64,000 nucleotides of DNA from DATAGF01 sp963835685. Its GTDB lineage: Bacteria > Actinomycetota > Thermoleophilia > Miltoncostaeales > Miltoncostaeaceae. The notes below the pieces were generated by a model. The model saw only the letters and a list, made by a program, of their open reading frames with translations. It was not told the origin of the DNA and searched no databases. Position 1 is the first letter of the stretch; each line of letters begins with the position of its first letter. The stretch is from positions 46,496 to 110,495 of the forward strand of contig CAWIGI010000020.1 in the NCBI GenBank assembly GCA_963835685.1, given 5' to 3'. This document shows, piece by piece, positions 40,580 through 48,561 of this stretch. A program made the translations under genes and the position numbers.

Positions 40580-40729
40580 GTGGGGACACGTGTGCTCGTC
40601 ACCGTCGTGCTGATCGCGATCGTCGCAGCGGCGCTGAACCTCCTGGTCACGCGCGCCGACGCGTCGGCGCCGCCGTGGGGCGCCGTCGGCGCGCCCGCCC
40701 ACGCTCAGGCCGCGGTCTCCGGGCGGTAG
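40580..40729 (+). CDS. putative 49-residue single-helix membrane peptide
   Basis: GTG 40580 (or GTG 40592) opens a short frame with a clear hydrophobic helix (VLVTVVLIAIVAAALNLLV) and an Ala/Pro tail, stopping at 40729. No ribosome-binding site is visible and the last 25 bp overlap the convergent gene, so this is a weak call. Confidence 0.3.
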   Translation: MGTRVLVTVVLIAIVAAALNLLVTRADASAPPWGAVGAPAHAQAAVSGR

Positions 40730-41307
40730 CCGGCGGCGATCGTCGCGACGATCGCCCGCGGCGTGAGCACGCGCACCGGCCCGGCCGGCGCGCCGCGCGC
40801 CGGGCCGTAGCCGGCGGGGCTCCACATGGCGATCCTGCCCCGCCGCACCAGGTGCGCGGCGCCGCCGACCTCGACCATCGCCCCGTCGGGCAGCGCTCCG
40901 GCCTCGGCCGACCAGCGCCGCATGCGCCCCGGCGCCTCGAGCCGGTCCTCGTGCAGGCGCCGGTTGACCAGCTCGAGCGAGGCGCGGGGGTCCTCGCCGG
41001 CCGCGCGCGCCCAGGCCTCCCGGAAGCGGAGCGCGTCGTCGCGGCGGCACTCGTGGCAGGGGCGGTGCCCGGCGGCGAGCGCGGTCGCCTCGTCGAGGAA
41101 GAACAGCTCCGTGTAGCGGCCGGGTGTCATCGGGTCCCGGCGCCGCCCCCTGAAGTCGGTGAGGCAGGCGATCCAGCGCCGGCCCTGGCTGAAGCGCACG
41201 ATCCGGCGCCGGCCGTCGTGCAGGACGCCGCGGTTGCCCATCAGCGCGCCGCGCTCGGGGACCGCGACGATCTCGGAGAAGGGCGTCACGCGATTCTGCA
41301 GGGGCAC
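40705..41307 (-). CDS. conserved hypothetical protein
   Basis: A 200-residue soluble protein that I recognise as a widespread conserved hypothetical without an assigned function. It has a run of invariant-looking motifs: RVTPFSEIVAVPERGALMGNRG-type N terminus, GRRWIACLTDFRGRRRD, PGRYTELFFLDEATALAAG and HRPCHECRRDDALRFREAW. The His/Cys pair (HRPCHECRR) could bind a metal. The GTG at 41307 is 9 nt downstream of the arsM stop, so it is the third gene of the ars transcript. Confidence 0.75.
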   Translation of the reverse strand: MPLQNRVTPFSEIVAVPERGALMGNRGVLHDGRRRIVRFSQGRRWIACLTDFRGRRRDPMTPGRYTELFFLDEATALAAGHRPCHECRRDDALRFREAWARAAGEDPRASLELVNRRLHEDRLEAPGRMRRWSAEAGALPDGAMVEVGGAAHLVRRGRIAMWSPAGYGPARGAPAGPVRVLTPRAIVATIAAGYRPETAA

Positions 41308-41315
41308 GGCGGCGG

Positions 41316-42077
41316 TCAGCGCTTGACCGCCGACACGATCGCGCCGTGCAGGCCGTCGGCGACGTCGTGGGTGAAGGCGATGGCGACGTCGTCGAAGCCC
41401 GCGCCCGCGAGCAGGCGGGCGTACTCGCCCTCCGCCAGGGCGCCGGCGATGCAGCCCGCCCAGTCGCCCCGCTCGGCGCGCTCGGCCTCCGTCAGGCGGT
41501 CCTCGGCCACGACGTCGGTGATCCCCAGCCGCCCGCCCGGGCGCAGGACGCGGAAGGCCTCCGCGAGGACGGCGGCCTTGTCCGGCGAGAGGTTCACCAC
41601 GCAGTTCGAGATGACGACGTCGATCGTCTCGGCCGGCAGGGGGATCCGCTCGATCTGCCCCTCGAGGAACTCGACGTTCGTCGCGCCCGCGTCGGCCGCG
41701 TTGCGACGCGCGAGGGCGAGCATCTCCTCGGTCATGTCCAGGCCGTACGCCTTCCCCGAGGGCCCCACCCGGCGGGCCGACAGCAGGACGTCGATGCCCC
41801 CGCCCGAGCCGAGGTCGAGCACGACCTCCCCCTCGCGCAGCTCGGCCACCGCGGCCGGGTTGCCGCAGCCCAGGCTCGCGAGGACCGCCGTCTCGGGAAG
41901 CTGCTCGCGGTCGGCATCGCCGTAGAGGGCGCCGCCGAAGACCGCCTCCGCGGGCGGGGAGCAGCATCCGCCCTCCCCGCAGCCACAGACGTCTCCCGGC
42001 TCGGCTCCCGCCGCGGCCTCTCGCGCCGCGGCGGCGTAGCGCTCGCGGACGCGCTCGTGGACCTGCTCGGCGCTCAT
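41316..42077 (-). CDS. arsM: arsenite S-adenosylmethionine methyltransferase
   Basis: A 253-residue ArsM. An N-terminal Cys-rich stretch (VCGCGEGGCC) is followed by LPETAVLASLGCGNP, the SAM motif VLDLGSGGGIDVLL, and FLEGQIERIPLP. The conserved Cys in SNCVVNLSPDK and the later DWAGCIAGAL correspond to the arsenite-binding cysteines. It methylates As(III). Start ATG 42077 has a GGAGG site and overlaps arsR (ATGA). Confidence 0.93.
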   Translation of the reverse strand: MSAEQVHERVRERYAAAAREAAAGAEPGDVCGCGEGGCCSPPAEAVFGGALYGDADREQLPETAVLASLGCGNPAAVAELREGEVVLDLGSGGGIDVLLSARRVGPSGKAYGLDMTEEMLALARRNAADAGATNVEFLEGQIERIPLPAETIDVVISNCVVNLSPDKAAVLAEAFRVLRPGGRLGITDVVAEDRLTEAERAERGDWAGCIAGALAEGEYARLLAGAGFDDVAIAFTHDVADGLHGAIVSAVKR

Positions 42078-42442
42078 GGCTGCCTCCTCCCGCCCAGCCA
42101 GTCGCCCAGCGCGGCGAGGGCCTCGGGCCGCACGTAGTAGTAGGCCCACAGGCCGCGCCGCTCGGAATCGACCAGGCCCGCGTCGCGCAGCACCTTGAGG
42201 TGGTGCGAGACGGTGGGCTGGCCCACGTCGAACAGCGGGGTGAGCTCGCAGACGCAGACCTCGCCGGCGTGCCGTCGCAGCACGTCGACGAGCTGCAACC
42301 GGATCGGATCGCCGAGGGCCTTGGCCACGGCCGCCAGGCGCGCCGCCTCGGAGCTCCCGACGTCGGGGCGGGCCGGCGGCTCGCAGCAGGGCTCGCCGGC
42401 CGGGCGCTTCCGCTTCGGGGCGAGCTGCAGGTCGACGGCCAC
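42074..42442 (-). CDS. arsR: ArsR-family metalloregulator
   Basis: A 122-residue winged-helix repressor. The metal site VCVCELTPLF (two Cys in alpha 3) precedes the DNA-reading helix QPTVSHHLKVLRDAGLV; an additional EPCCEPP cysteine pair is near the N terminus. It would release DNA when As(III) binds, derepressing itself and arsM. I place the start at GTG 42442 because the -10 box at 42450-42455 puts the transcript 5' end right there; an upstream ATG at 42478 lies inside the -35 box and cannot be used from this promoter. Confidence 0.9.
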   Translation of the reverse strand: MAVDLQLAPKRKRPAGEPCCEPPARPDVGSSEAARLAAVAKALGDPIRLQLVDVLRRHAGEVCVCELTPLFDVGQPTVSHHLKVLRDAGLVDSERRGLWAYYYVRPEALAALGDWLGGRRQP

Positions 42443-42444
42443 GC

Positions 42445-42478
42445 ATTCATATCTATCGATTGAATCGGTGGATGTCAA
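42445..42478 (-). promoter_or_regulatory. arsR promoter and self-operator
   Basis: Minus strand: TTGACA (42473-42478), a 17-nt spacer, then TAGATA (42450-42455), with the GTG start 7 nt further on. An imperfect dyad (ATTCAT at 42445-42450 and TTGAAT at 42460-42465, centre about 42455) covers the -10 box, as expected for ArsR autoregulation. It is the most AT-rich stretch in the neighbourhood. Confidence 0.7.
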
Positions 42479-42569
42479 CGCAATCGCTCGCGCCGGCGCC
42501 CTGACCGAACCCTTACCGCCGCCGTGCCGTTCGCTGGCGCGCCCCTCGACGACCGCCTCCTAGCGTGAT

Positions 42570-42591
42570 GGGCGATCGATTCCGATCACCC
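42570..42591. promoter_or_regulatory. inverted repeat upstream of the Arg/Thr peptide gene
   Basis: GGGCGATCG and CGATCACCC form a 9-bp dyad with one mismatch around ATTC, 16 nt before the peptide ATG and just before its GAGAGGAG ribosome-binding site. It could be an operator or a short leader hairpin. Confidence 0.45.
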
Positions 42592-42607
42592 ACGAGAGGA
42601 GACCGAC

Positions 42608-42748
42608 ATGTCACGAGGGAGAGGCGGCGGACACTTCGAGGACCTCGCCCCGGCGCGCCGCCGGCGTCGCCGGCGCCGCAGGACCCGCACCGGGACGGGC
42701 ACGCGCACCCGGGGGCGGACCCGGACGCGGACCCGCACCGGCCACTAG
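42608..42748 (+). CDS. 46-residue Arg/Thr-repeat small peptide
   Basis: A short gene with a strong GAGAGGAG site 7 nt before the ATG. The peptide has an N-terminal part (MSRGRGGGHFEDLAPA), then nine consecutive Arg, then a low-complexity TRTGTGTRTRGR-like tail of alternating Thr, Arg and Gly ending in His. In total 18 of 46 residues are Arg and 9 are Thr, with no Cys. It is followed after 6 nt by an ABC exporter gene that overlaps a Ser/Thr kinase gene. It might be an exported, possibly modified, cationic peptide or simply a small nucleic-acid-binding protein. I know of no family. Confidence 0.6.
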   Translation: MSRGRGGGHFEDLAPARRRRRRRRRTRTGTGTRTRGRTRTRTRTGH

Positions 42749-42754
42749 GCGGCC

Positions 42755-44617
42755 GTGGCCGGCTCGCCGCCGCCCCGGGGCCTGCGGGCCCGCCTGCGCC
42801 GCCTGCTGGTCCTCGACGAGGACCCGGCGGCGCTCGTGGCGGCGGCGCCGCCGGTGCCGGTGCGCTCGATCGTCCGCCGGTTCTGGCCCTACGCGCGCCC
42901 GTACCGCGCGACCCTGCTGGTCGTGCTGGGCCTGGTGGCGCTCGGGCCCGTCATCGACGCCGCGACGGTCTGGATGTTCAAGGTCGTGGTGGACGACGTC
43001 CTGGTGCCGCGGGACGCCGGCCTGTTCGTGTGGGTGGCCGCGGCCTACCTCGGCCTCGTGCTGCTCGACGGCGCGGTCTCGTTCGCGGACGACTACCTGC
43101 TGACCTCGGTGAGCGCCCGCTTCGTGCTGCGCCTGCGCACCGACGTCTTCCGGCACCTGCACCGCCTGTCGCCGAGCTTCCACGACCGGCGGCGGCTTGG
43201 CGACACGATGTCGCGCGTCACGGGCGACGTCGCCGCCATCGAGGGCTTCGTGCTCTCCGGGGTGGTCGAGGCCCTGTCGGCGGCCCTGCGGCTGGCCGTC
43301 TTCGGGACGGTCCTGCTCGTGCTGTCGTGGCGGCTCGCGCTCGCGGCCCTCGTGGTCGCGCCGCTGTTCTGGCTCGCCTCCCGCTACTTCTCCCGGCTGA
43401 TGCGGGCGGCGTCGCGCGAGCGGCGCCGGGTGAGCGGGTCGCTCGGCGCGCTGGCCGAGGAGAGCCTCTCGAACGTCTCGCTGGTCCAGGCCTACGAGGC
43501 GGCCGACCACGAGGCCGGGCGCTTCGACCGCCAGGGGCGCCGCGCCATGGTGGCCGAGCTCACCGCGACGCGGATCAAGGGGCTGTTCGCCCCCCTGGTT
43601 GACCTGATCGAGGTCGGCGGCGGGCTCGTGGTGATCGGCATGGGGACCTACGAGATGAGCCAGGGGCGCCTGAGCCTGGGCGGCCTGCTGGCGTTCATGG
43701 TCTACCTCAGCCGCATGTACTCGCCGCTGCGCGGCCTCACGAGCCTGGCGAACTCGCTCTTCTCGGCGGCGGCGGCCGCCGAGCGGGTGATCGAGCTGCT
43801 CGACGAGCGGCCCGCGGTGCCGGAGCGCCCGGGCGCGCTGCGGCCGGGCCGCCTGCGGGGCTCGGTCGCCGTGGAGGACCTCTGGTTCACCTATCCGGGC
43901 TCGCCCGCTCCCGCGCTCCGAGGCGTGAGCGTGCACGCCGAGCCGGGCGAGCTGGTCGCGGTCGTCGGCGCGAGCGGCTCGGGCAAGTTGACGCTCGCGC
44001 GCCTCCTGCTGCGCCTGGACGACCCGGGCGCCGGCGCGGTGCGCCTGGACGGGCACGACCTGCGCGACCTCGCGCTCGACGCGGTGCGCGGCAACGTCAC
44101 GCTCCTCCTCCAGGAGGCGCTCGTCATCGACGGCACGGTGGCAGAGAACATCGCCTACGGGCGGCCCGGCGCCACCCCGGCGCAGGTGGCGGCGGCGGCG
44201 GTCGCGGCCGACGCCCACGACTTCATCATGCGCCTGCCCGAGGGCTACGCGACCCAGGTGGGGCAGAAGGGGCGGGCGCTGTCCGGCGGGCAGCGGCAGC
44301 GCGTGGCCATCGCGCGTGCCTTCCTCCGCGCCAGCCCGGTGCTGGTGATGGACGAGCCCACGACCGGGCTCGACCCGACCTCCGGCGCCAACGTGATGGC
44401 GCCGCTGATGCGCCCCGCGCCGGACCGCGCGACCGTCGTGATCTCCCACGACCTCGACGTCGCCCGCTGGGCGACCCGGGTCGTCTGCCTGGAGGGCGGG
44501 CGGGTGGCCGAGGTGGGCACGCACGCGGAGCTGCTCGCGCGCGGTGGCGCCTACGCGCGCCTCTGGCTGCGAGACGCCGAGGACGCGCGCCCCGCGGCGG
44601 CCGGAGCGCCCGCGTGA
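42755..44617 (+). CDS. ABC exporter, fused membrane and ATPase domains
   Basis: A 620-residue half-transporter of the MsbA/LmrA type. Six helices lie in residues about 45-340 (PYRATLLVVLGLVALGPVID onward), and the ATPase domain follows. Walker A reads GASGSGKLTLARLL, with Leu where Ser/Thr is normal; the Q-loop is LLLQEALVIDG, the signature LSGGQRQRVAIARA, Walker B VLVMDEPTTGLDP and the switch His VISHDLD. A 40-residue N-terminal extension has no recognised peptidase domain. It is probably a homodimer exporting a lipid, drug or peptide. It starts 6 nt after the Arg/Thr peptide gene and overlaps the kinase gene by 4 bp. Confidence 0.92.
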   Translation: MAGSPPPRGLRARLRRLLVLDEDPAALVAAAPPVPVRSIVRRFWPYARPYRATLLVVLGLVALGPVIDAATVWMFKVVVDDVLVPRDAGLFVWVAAAYLGLVLLDGAVSFADDYLLTSVSARFVLRLRTDVFRHLHRLSPSFHDRRRLGDTMSRVTGDVAAIEGFVLSGVVEALSAALRLAVFGTVLLVLSWRLALAALVVAPLFWLASRYFSRLMRAASRERRRVSGSLGALAEESLSNVSLVQAYEAADHEAGRFDRQGRRAMVAELTATRIKGLFAPLVDLIEVGGGLVVIGMGTYEMSQGRLSLGGLLAFMVYLSRMYSPLRGLTSLANSLFSAAAAAERVIELLDERPAVPERPGALRPGRLRGSVAVEDLWFTYPGSPAPALRGVSVHAEPGELVAVVGASGSGKLTLARLLLRLDDPGAGAVRLDGHDLRDLALDAVRGNVTLLLQEALVIDGTVAENIAYGRPGATPAQVAAAAVAADAHDFIMRLPEGYATQVGQKGRALSGGQRQRVAIARAFLRASPVLVMDEPTTGLDPTSGANVMAPLMRPAPDRATVVISHDLDVARWATRVVCLEGGRVAEVGTHAELLARGGAYARLWLRDAEDARPAAAGAPA

Positions 44618-45426
44618 GCCGGCGCTCCGCCTCCCGGCCCCTGCGGCGCGGTGCCCTGCTGGCGCCCGGGTACCGGGTGGTCGAGCACATCAGCAGGGGC
44701 CGGCCGCTGGACGTCTACGACGTCTGGAGCGACGCCCGGCGCACCCGCTGCGTCGCGAAGCGGCTGCGGCCGGACTGCGCCGGCGACGCCCGGGCTCGCC
44801 GGCGCCTGCTGGCCGAGGGGCGTCTTCTGCGACGCCTGTCGCACCCCCACCTGGTGCGCGCGTACGAGGTGATCGAGCGGCCCGAGCCGGCCGTGGTGCT
44901 CGAGCCCCTGCCGGGCGACACGCTCGACCGCTTCCTCCACGAGGGGCCCGGGCGCCTCCCGGCCGCCGCCGTGGCCGGGCTGGGGCGCCAGCTCGCGGCG
45001 GCCGTCGCCTACCTCCACGGCGAGGGGATCCTCCACCTCGACCTCAAGCCCTCGAACGTCGTCGTCCACGCCGGGCGGGCCACGCTGATCGACCTCAGCG
45101 TCGCGCGCCCGCCCGGGCGGGTGCGCCGCGGCTTCGGGACGCCCGCCTACATGTCGCCCGAGCAGGCGCGCGGCGGCGGCGTGGACGAGAAGGCCGACGT
45201 CTGGGGGCTCGGGTGCGTCCTCTACGAGGCCGCCACCGGGGTCATGCCGTTCGGCGACGACCCGTGCGAGGACGGTGCGGACGCCGAGCGGGTTGCGGCG
45301 CCGGTGCGCGCGCGGCGCCGGCTGCCGGCGGGGCTGGGGGCGGCGATCGACCGCTGCCTGCTCCCCGAACCGGCCGGCCGGCCGGCCGTCACCGATCTGT
45401 GGCGGGAGCTCGGCGGGAGGGGCTGA
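44614..45426 (+). CDS. soluble Ser/Thr protein kinase (PknB-like)
   Basis: A 270-residue kinase without membrane helix or sensor domain. It has the VAIK-type lysine (CVAKRL), a catalytic loop HLDLKPSNV (HRD replaced by HLD; Asp, Lys and Asn kept), a Mg loop IDLSVA where DFG reads DLS, and the P+1 motif GTPAYMSPEQA. The glycine-rich loop is weak (SRGRPLDVYDV). The core Lys, Asp and Asp residues are present, so activity is likely. It overlaps the exporter gene by GTGA or ATGA-type spacing, suggesting it acts on the exporter or its cargo. Confidence 0.88.
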   Translation: MSRRSASRPLRRGALLAPGYRVVEHISRGRPLDVYDVWSDARRTRCVAKRLRPDCAGDARARRRLLAEGRLLRRLSHPHLVRAYEVIERPEPAVVLEPLPGDTLDRFLHEGPGRLPAAAVAGLGRQLAAAVAYLHGEGILHLDLKPSNVVVHAGRATLIDLSVARPPGRVRRGFGTPAYMSPEQARGGGVDEKADVWGLGCVLYEAATGVMPFGDDPCEDGADAERVAAPVRARRRLPAGLGAAIDRCLLPEPAGRPAVTDLWRELGGRG

Positions 45427-46880
45427 GGGCCTCGGTCGGCGCGGAGGGGTCGTCGCCGGCGCGGCCGCCGCCCGGCCTCCCGGGCCCGTCCCCATCCCCG
45501 GCCCCGGCGGGGAGGGTGATGACCGCGTCGACGCCGCCGCCCGCGTCGGGGCGCAGCTCCGCCGTCCCGCCGGAGGCCGTGGCGAGGCGGTGGACGATGG
45601 CGAGCCCGAGGCCGGAGCCGCCCCGGCCGGTCGCCCCGCTGCGCCAGAAGCGGTCGAATGCGTGGCGCCGCTCCTCGTCGCTCAGCCCCGCCCCCTGATC
45701 GACCACGTGGATCTCGACGCCGCCGGCCGTGCGCGCGGCGCGGACGGCCACCGCCGACCCCCGCGGCGAGGCCTTGACGGCGTTGTCGATGAGGTTGTCG
45801 AGCATCTGCTCCACCGCGCCGGGGACCGCGGTCGCCCAGACCGGCTCCCCGCTCGCGCTCAGCGTCACCCCCTGCCGGGCGGCCAGCGCCTCGTGGGCCG
45901 CGACGCGGTCCGCGACCGCCTCGCCCACGTCGATCTCGGCCAGCGGCGGCTCGGTCGAACTCGGCCCGCGCCAGCACGAGCAGGCCGTCGATGATCCCCG
46001 AGAGGCGCTCCACCTCGACCAGCGCCGCGTCGACGTCCCGGCGCGCGTCCGGCGAGCTCCCGTCGCGCAGGTTCTCGAGCCGCAGGCGCAGCGCCGCCAG
46101 CGGCGTGCGCAGCTGGTGCGAGGCATCCGCGGCGAAGTCGCGCTGCGAGGCGACGAGCCGCTCCAGGCGGCCGGCCATCGCGTCGAAGCTGGTCGCCAGG
46201 TCCTGCACCTCGCGTGGCCCGGGGGCCTCGCCCACGCGCGTGGAGAGCTCCCCGCCGCCGAGGGCGACGGCCGACCGGCGCAGCCGCTGGAGGGGGCCGG
46301 TCATCGTGCGGGCGAGCACCACGCCGATCGCCCCCACCGCGGCGATGCCCACGAGCGTGACGCCGGCCAGCAGGAGCCAGTAGCGCCGGATGTCGGCGTC
46401 GAGCTCGTCGGTCGGGAAGGTGATGCGGACCGCGCCCAGCACCTCGCCGCCGGACGCGACCGGCACGGCGACCACCATCAGGTTCTCCCCGAGCGTGCTC
46501 GAGAACCGCTCGCCGGTCGCGATGCCGCCCGCGAGAGCCTCCGCGATCTCCGGCCGCGAGGCGAACGAGCGGCGCGCGCCCGGGCCGTCGGGCTCATCCG
46601 AGTCGGCGATCAGGCGGCCGTCCGCGTCGACGAGGACGACCCGCCCGCCGGTGTCGCCCTGGTAGCGCCGGGCGATCTCCCAGAGGTCCCGGCGCTGCTC
46701 GGCCGTCGGGGCGGCCACCGAGTCCCGGCCCAGCGAGGCCAGGGTGAAGGCGTCGCGCTCCACCCTCGCGCTGAGGTCGTCGCGCTGGCTGTCGGCGAAG
46801 GTGAGCCCCAGGGGGATCACGAGCGCGAGCAGCAGGATGGCGGCCAGCACGAGGTATGTGCCGACCAGTCGGCGGGTCAC
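45389..46880 (-). CDS. sensor histidine kinase (OmpR-type partner), one frameshift
   Basis: About 497 residues. A first helix (about 5-28) and a second (about 165-190) bracket an extracellular sensor of about 135 residues, followed by HAMP (TMTGPLQRLRRSAVALGGGEL), the H-box ASHQLRTPLAALRLRLENL, N-box DNLIDNAVKAS, G1 DQGAGLS and G2 GSGLGLAIVH. A one-base change near 45960 separates the HisKA and ATPase parts. It overlaps the response-regulator gene by GTGA. The C-terminal 38 bp overlap the convergent kinase gene. Confidence 0.88.
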
Positions 46881-47548
46881 CCGGGGTCCCTCAACCTGAA
46901 GCCGACGGAGCGGGACGTCTCGATCCAGCCGGGATCGCCCAGCTTGCGGCGCAGCGCGCCCACGTGCACGTCGATGGCCTTCGGCGACCCGTACCACTCG
47001 CCGCCCCAGAGCTCGCGGAAGATGGTCTCGCGCTCCACCACCACGCCCGGGCGGGAGGCGAGCAGGGCCAGCAGCTCGAACTCCCGGGGTGTCAGGTCGA
47101 GCTCCCGGCCCTCGAGGCGCGCGAGCCGCGCCGGCACGTCAACCTCGAGCCGCCCCACCACCAGGCCGTCGGGCGACGCGGCCGCGGCGCCGTCCGCGCG
47201 CCGCGCCACCGCCCGGATGCGCGCGAGCAGCTGACGGAAGCCGAACGGCTTCACCAGGTAGTCGTCGGCGCCGATCTCGAGCCCGACGACGATGTCGACC
47301 TCCTCGCCCCGGGCCGTGATCATGATGATCGGGACCCGCGAGCGGCGCCGCAGCTCGCGCGCGACGTCGAAGCCGTCGATGTCCGGCAGCCGCAGGTCCA
47401 GCAGGACCAGGTCGGCCTCGGGCGCCGCCAGGGCGTCGGTCCCGTTGTCGACGTGCGTCACCGCGAAGCCCTCCCGCGTCAGCCCCTCGACCAGGGGCTC
47501 CGCGATGGCGTGCTCGTCCTCCACCAGCAGGATCCTCATCCCGACCAT
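46877..47548 (-). CDS. OmpR-family response regulator
   Basis: A 223-residue regulator. The receiver has the acidic pair (LLVEDEHAI), phospho-Asp in LLDLRLPDIDG, Thr in MITARG and Lys in DYLVKPFG; the winged helix shows LDLTPREFELLALLASRPG and IDVHVGALRRKLGD. It is likely activated by the downstream histidine kinase. ATG 47548 or the in-frame ATG three codons later (MRILLVEDE) can serve as the start. Confidence 0.93.
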   Translation of the reverse strand: MVGMRILLVEDEHAIAEPLVEGLTREGFAVTHVDNGTDALAAPEADLVLLDLRLPDIDGFDVARELRRRSRVPIIMITARGEEVDIVVGLEIGADDYLVKPFGFRQLLARIRAVARRADGAAAASPDGLVVGRLEVDVPARLARLEGRELDLTPREFELLALLASRPGVVVERETIFRELWGGEWYGSPKAIDVHVGALRRKLGDPGWIETSRSVGFRLRDPG

Positions 47549-47673
47549 TGTTGGCGTCTTCGGCGCCGCGCACCAGGGCCTTTACCGTTGCCTTGACGAA
47601 CACTCGCCCGATGCAGGCCGTCGAGCGCCTACCCTCCCCGCATGACGTCCACTTCGACCGGGGAGCCGCCCGC

Positions 47674-48108
47674 ATGAGGTCCTGGATCCGCGACCGCGCG
47701 GCGCTGCTCCGCATCGGGCTCATCGTGGTGGCGATCGCCGCCGCCGCGTTCGCGCTCAACCTGTTCCTCTTCGACGCGGCCGAGTCCACCGGCGGGGCCG
47801 GGCAGCTCAGCCCCCGCGCGGACGACCTGCCGCTGCGCACCGTCACGACGGAACGGGCGGGAACAACCGAGGACCGCACGAGCGGCACGACGGCGCCCTC
47901 CATCACCGATCGCACGACCACGGTCCCCCCGGCCGGCCCCACGACGACCTCGGACGACGGCTCGGATGACCGCGGGTCCGACGACCGCGGCTCCGGCGAC
48001 GACCGGGGCTCCGACGACCACCGCTCGGACGACGACTCGTCCGGATCCGGGTCCGGCGACGACGGCGGCCGGGGCCGCGGCCGCGGTCGCGGCGGCGAGG
48101 ACGACTGA
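47674..48108 (+). CDS. single-pass membrane protein with Asp/Ser/Gly/Arg-rich tail
   Basis: A 144-residue protein. A basic head (MRSWIRDRAALLR) and one helix (about residues 15-35) are followed by a Thr-rich linker and a C-terminal low-complexity tail built of repeated GSDDRG-like units, ending in alternating Gly-Arg and a final GGEDD. The tail is probably disordered and extracellular. A GGGGAG site precedes ATG 47674. It is divergent from the OmpR-type regulator, which may control it. No family recognised. Confidence 0.65.
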   Translation: MRSWIRDRAALLRIGLIVVAIAAAAFALNLFLFDAAESTGGAGQLSPRADDLPLRTVTTERAGTTEDRTSGTTAPSITDRTTTVPPAGPTTTSDDGSDDRGSDDRGSGDDRGSDDHRSDDDSSGSGSGDDGGRGRGRGRGGEDD

Positions 48109-48201
48109 CCGAGGGGCGGCGGGACCCAAGAGAAGTCGGGGCCGCTGTCGAATTCATCGCTGCGCGTTCGTCTGAGGGGCGATCCTTCCAAGGAGGCAGC
48201 G

Positions 48202-48561
48202 ATGAGGTACATCCTCTTCATCCATCAGGGCACGGCCGCGACTCCGCAGGCTGAGGAGGAGTGGGCACGGCTCTCCGAGGACGAGCAGCGGGCGGTCTAC
48301 GCCGACTACCAGGCGATCAACGAGACCCCCGGCGTCACCCCCGGCGTCTACATGCAGCCGCCCGAGACCGCGACCACCGTCCGGGTGGAGGACGGCAAGA
48401 CGCTGGTCACCGACGGCCCGTTCGTCGAGATCAAGGAGGCGGTCGGCGGGTACCTGCTGCTCGAGGCCGACGACCTCGACGCCGCGATCGAGCTGGCCTC
48501 GCGGATCCCGGCGGCGCGCATGGGCGGCGCGGTCGAGGTGCGCCCGCTCGTGGGGCAGTAG
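48202..48561 (+). CDS. YCII-related (DGPF) domain protein
   Basis: A 119-residue YCII/DGPF protein. It starts MRYILFIHQG and carries the name-giving DGPFVEIKEAVGGYLLLEADD block and PAARMGGAVEVRPL at the C terminus. A consensus AAGGAGG site precedes the ATG. Such genes sit next to ECF42 sigma factors, as here, and are thought to be the sigma factor's partner; their biochemical role is not settled. Confidence 0.92.
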   Translation: MRYILFIHQGTAATPQAEEEWARLSEDEQRAVYADYQAINETPGVTPGVYMQPPETATTVRVEDGKTLVTDGPFVEIKEAVGGYLLLEADDLDAAIELASRIPAARMGGAVEVRPLVGQ

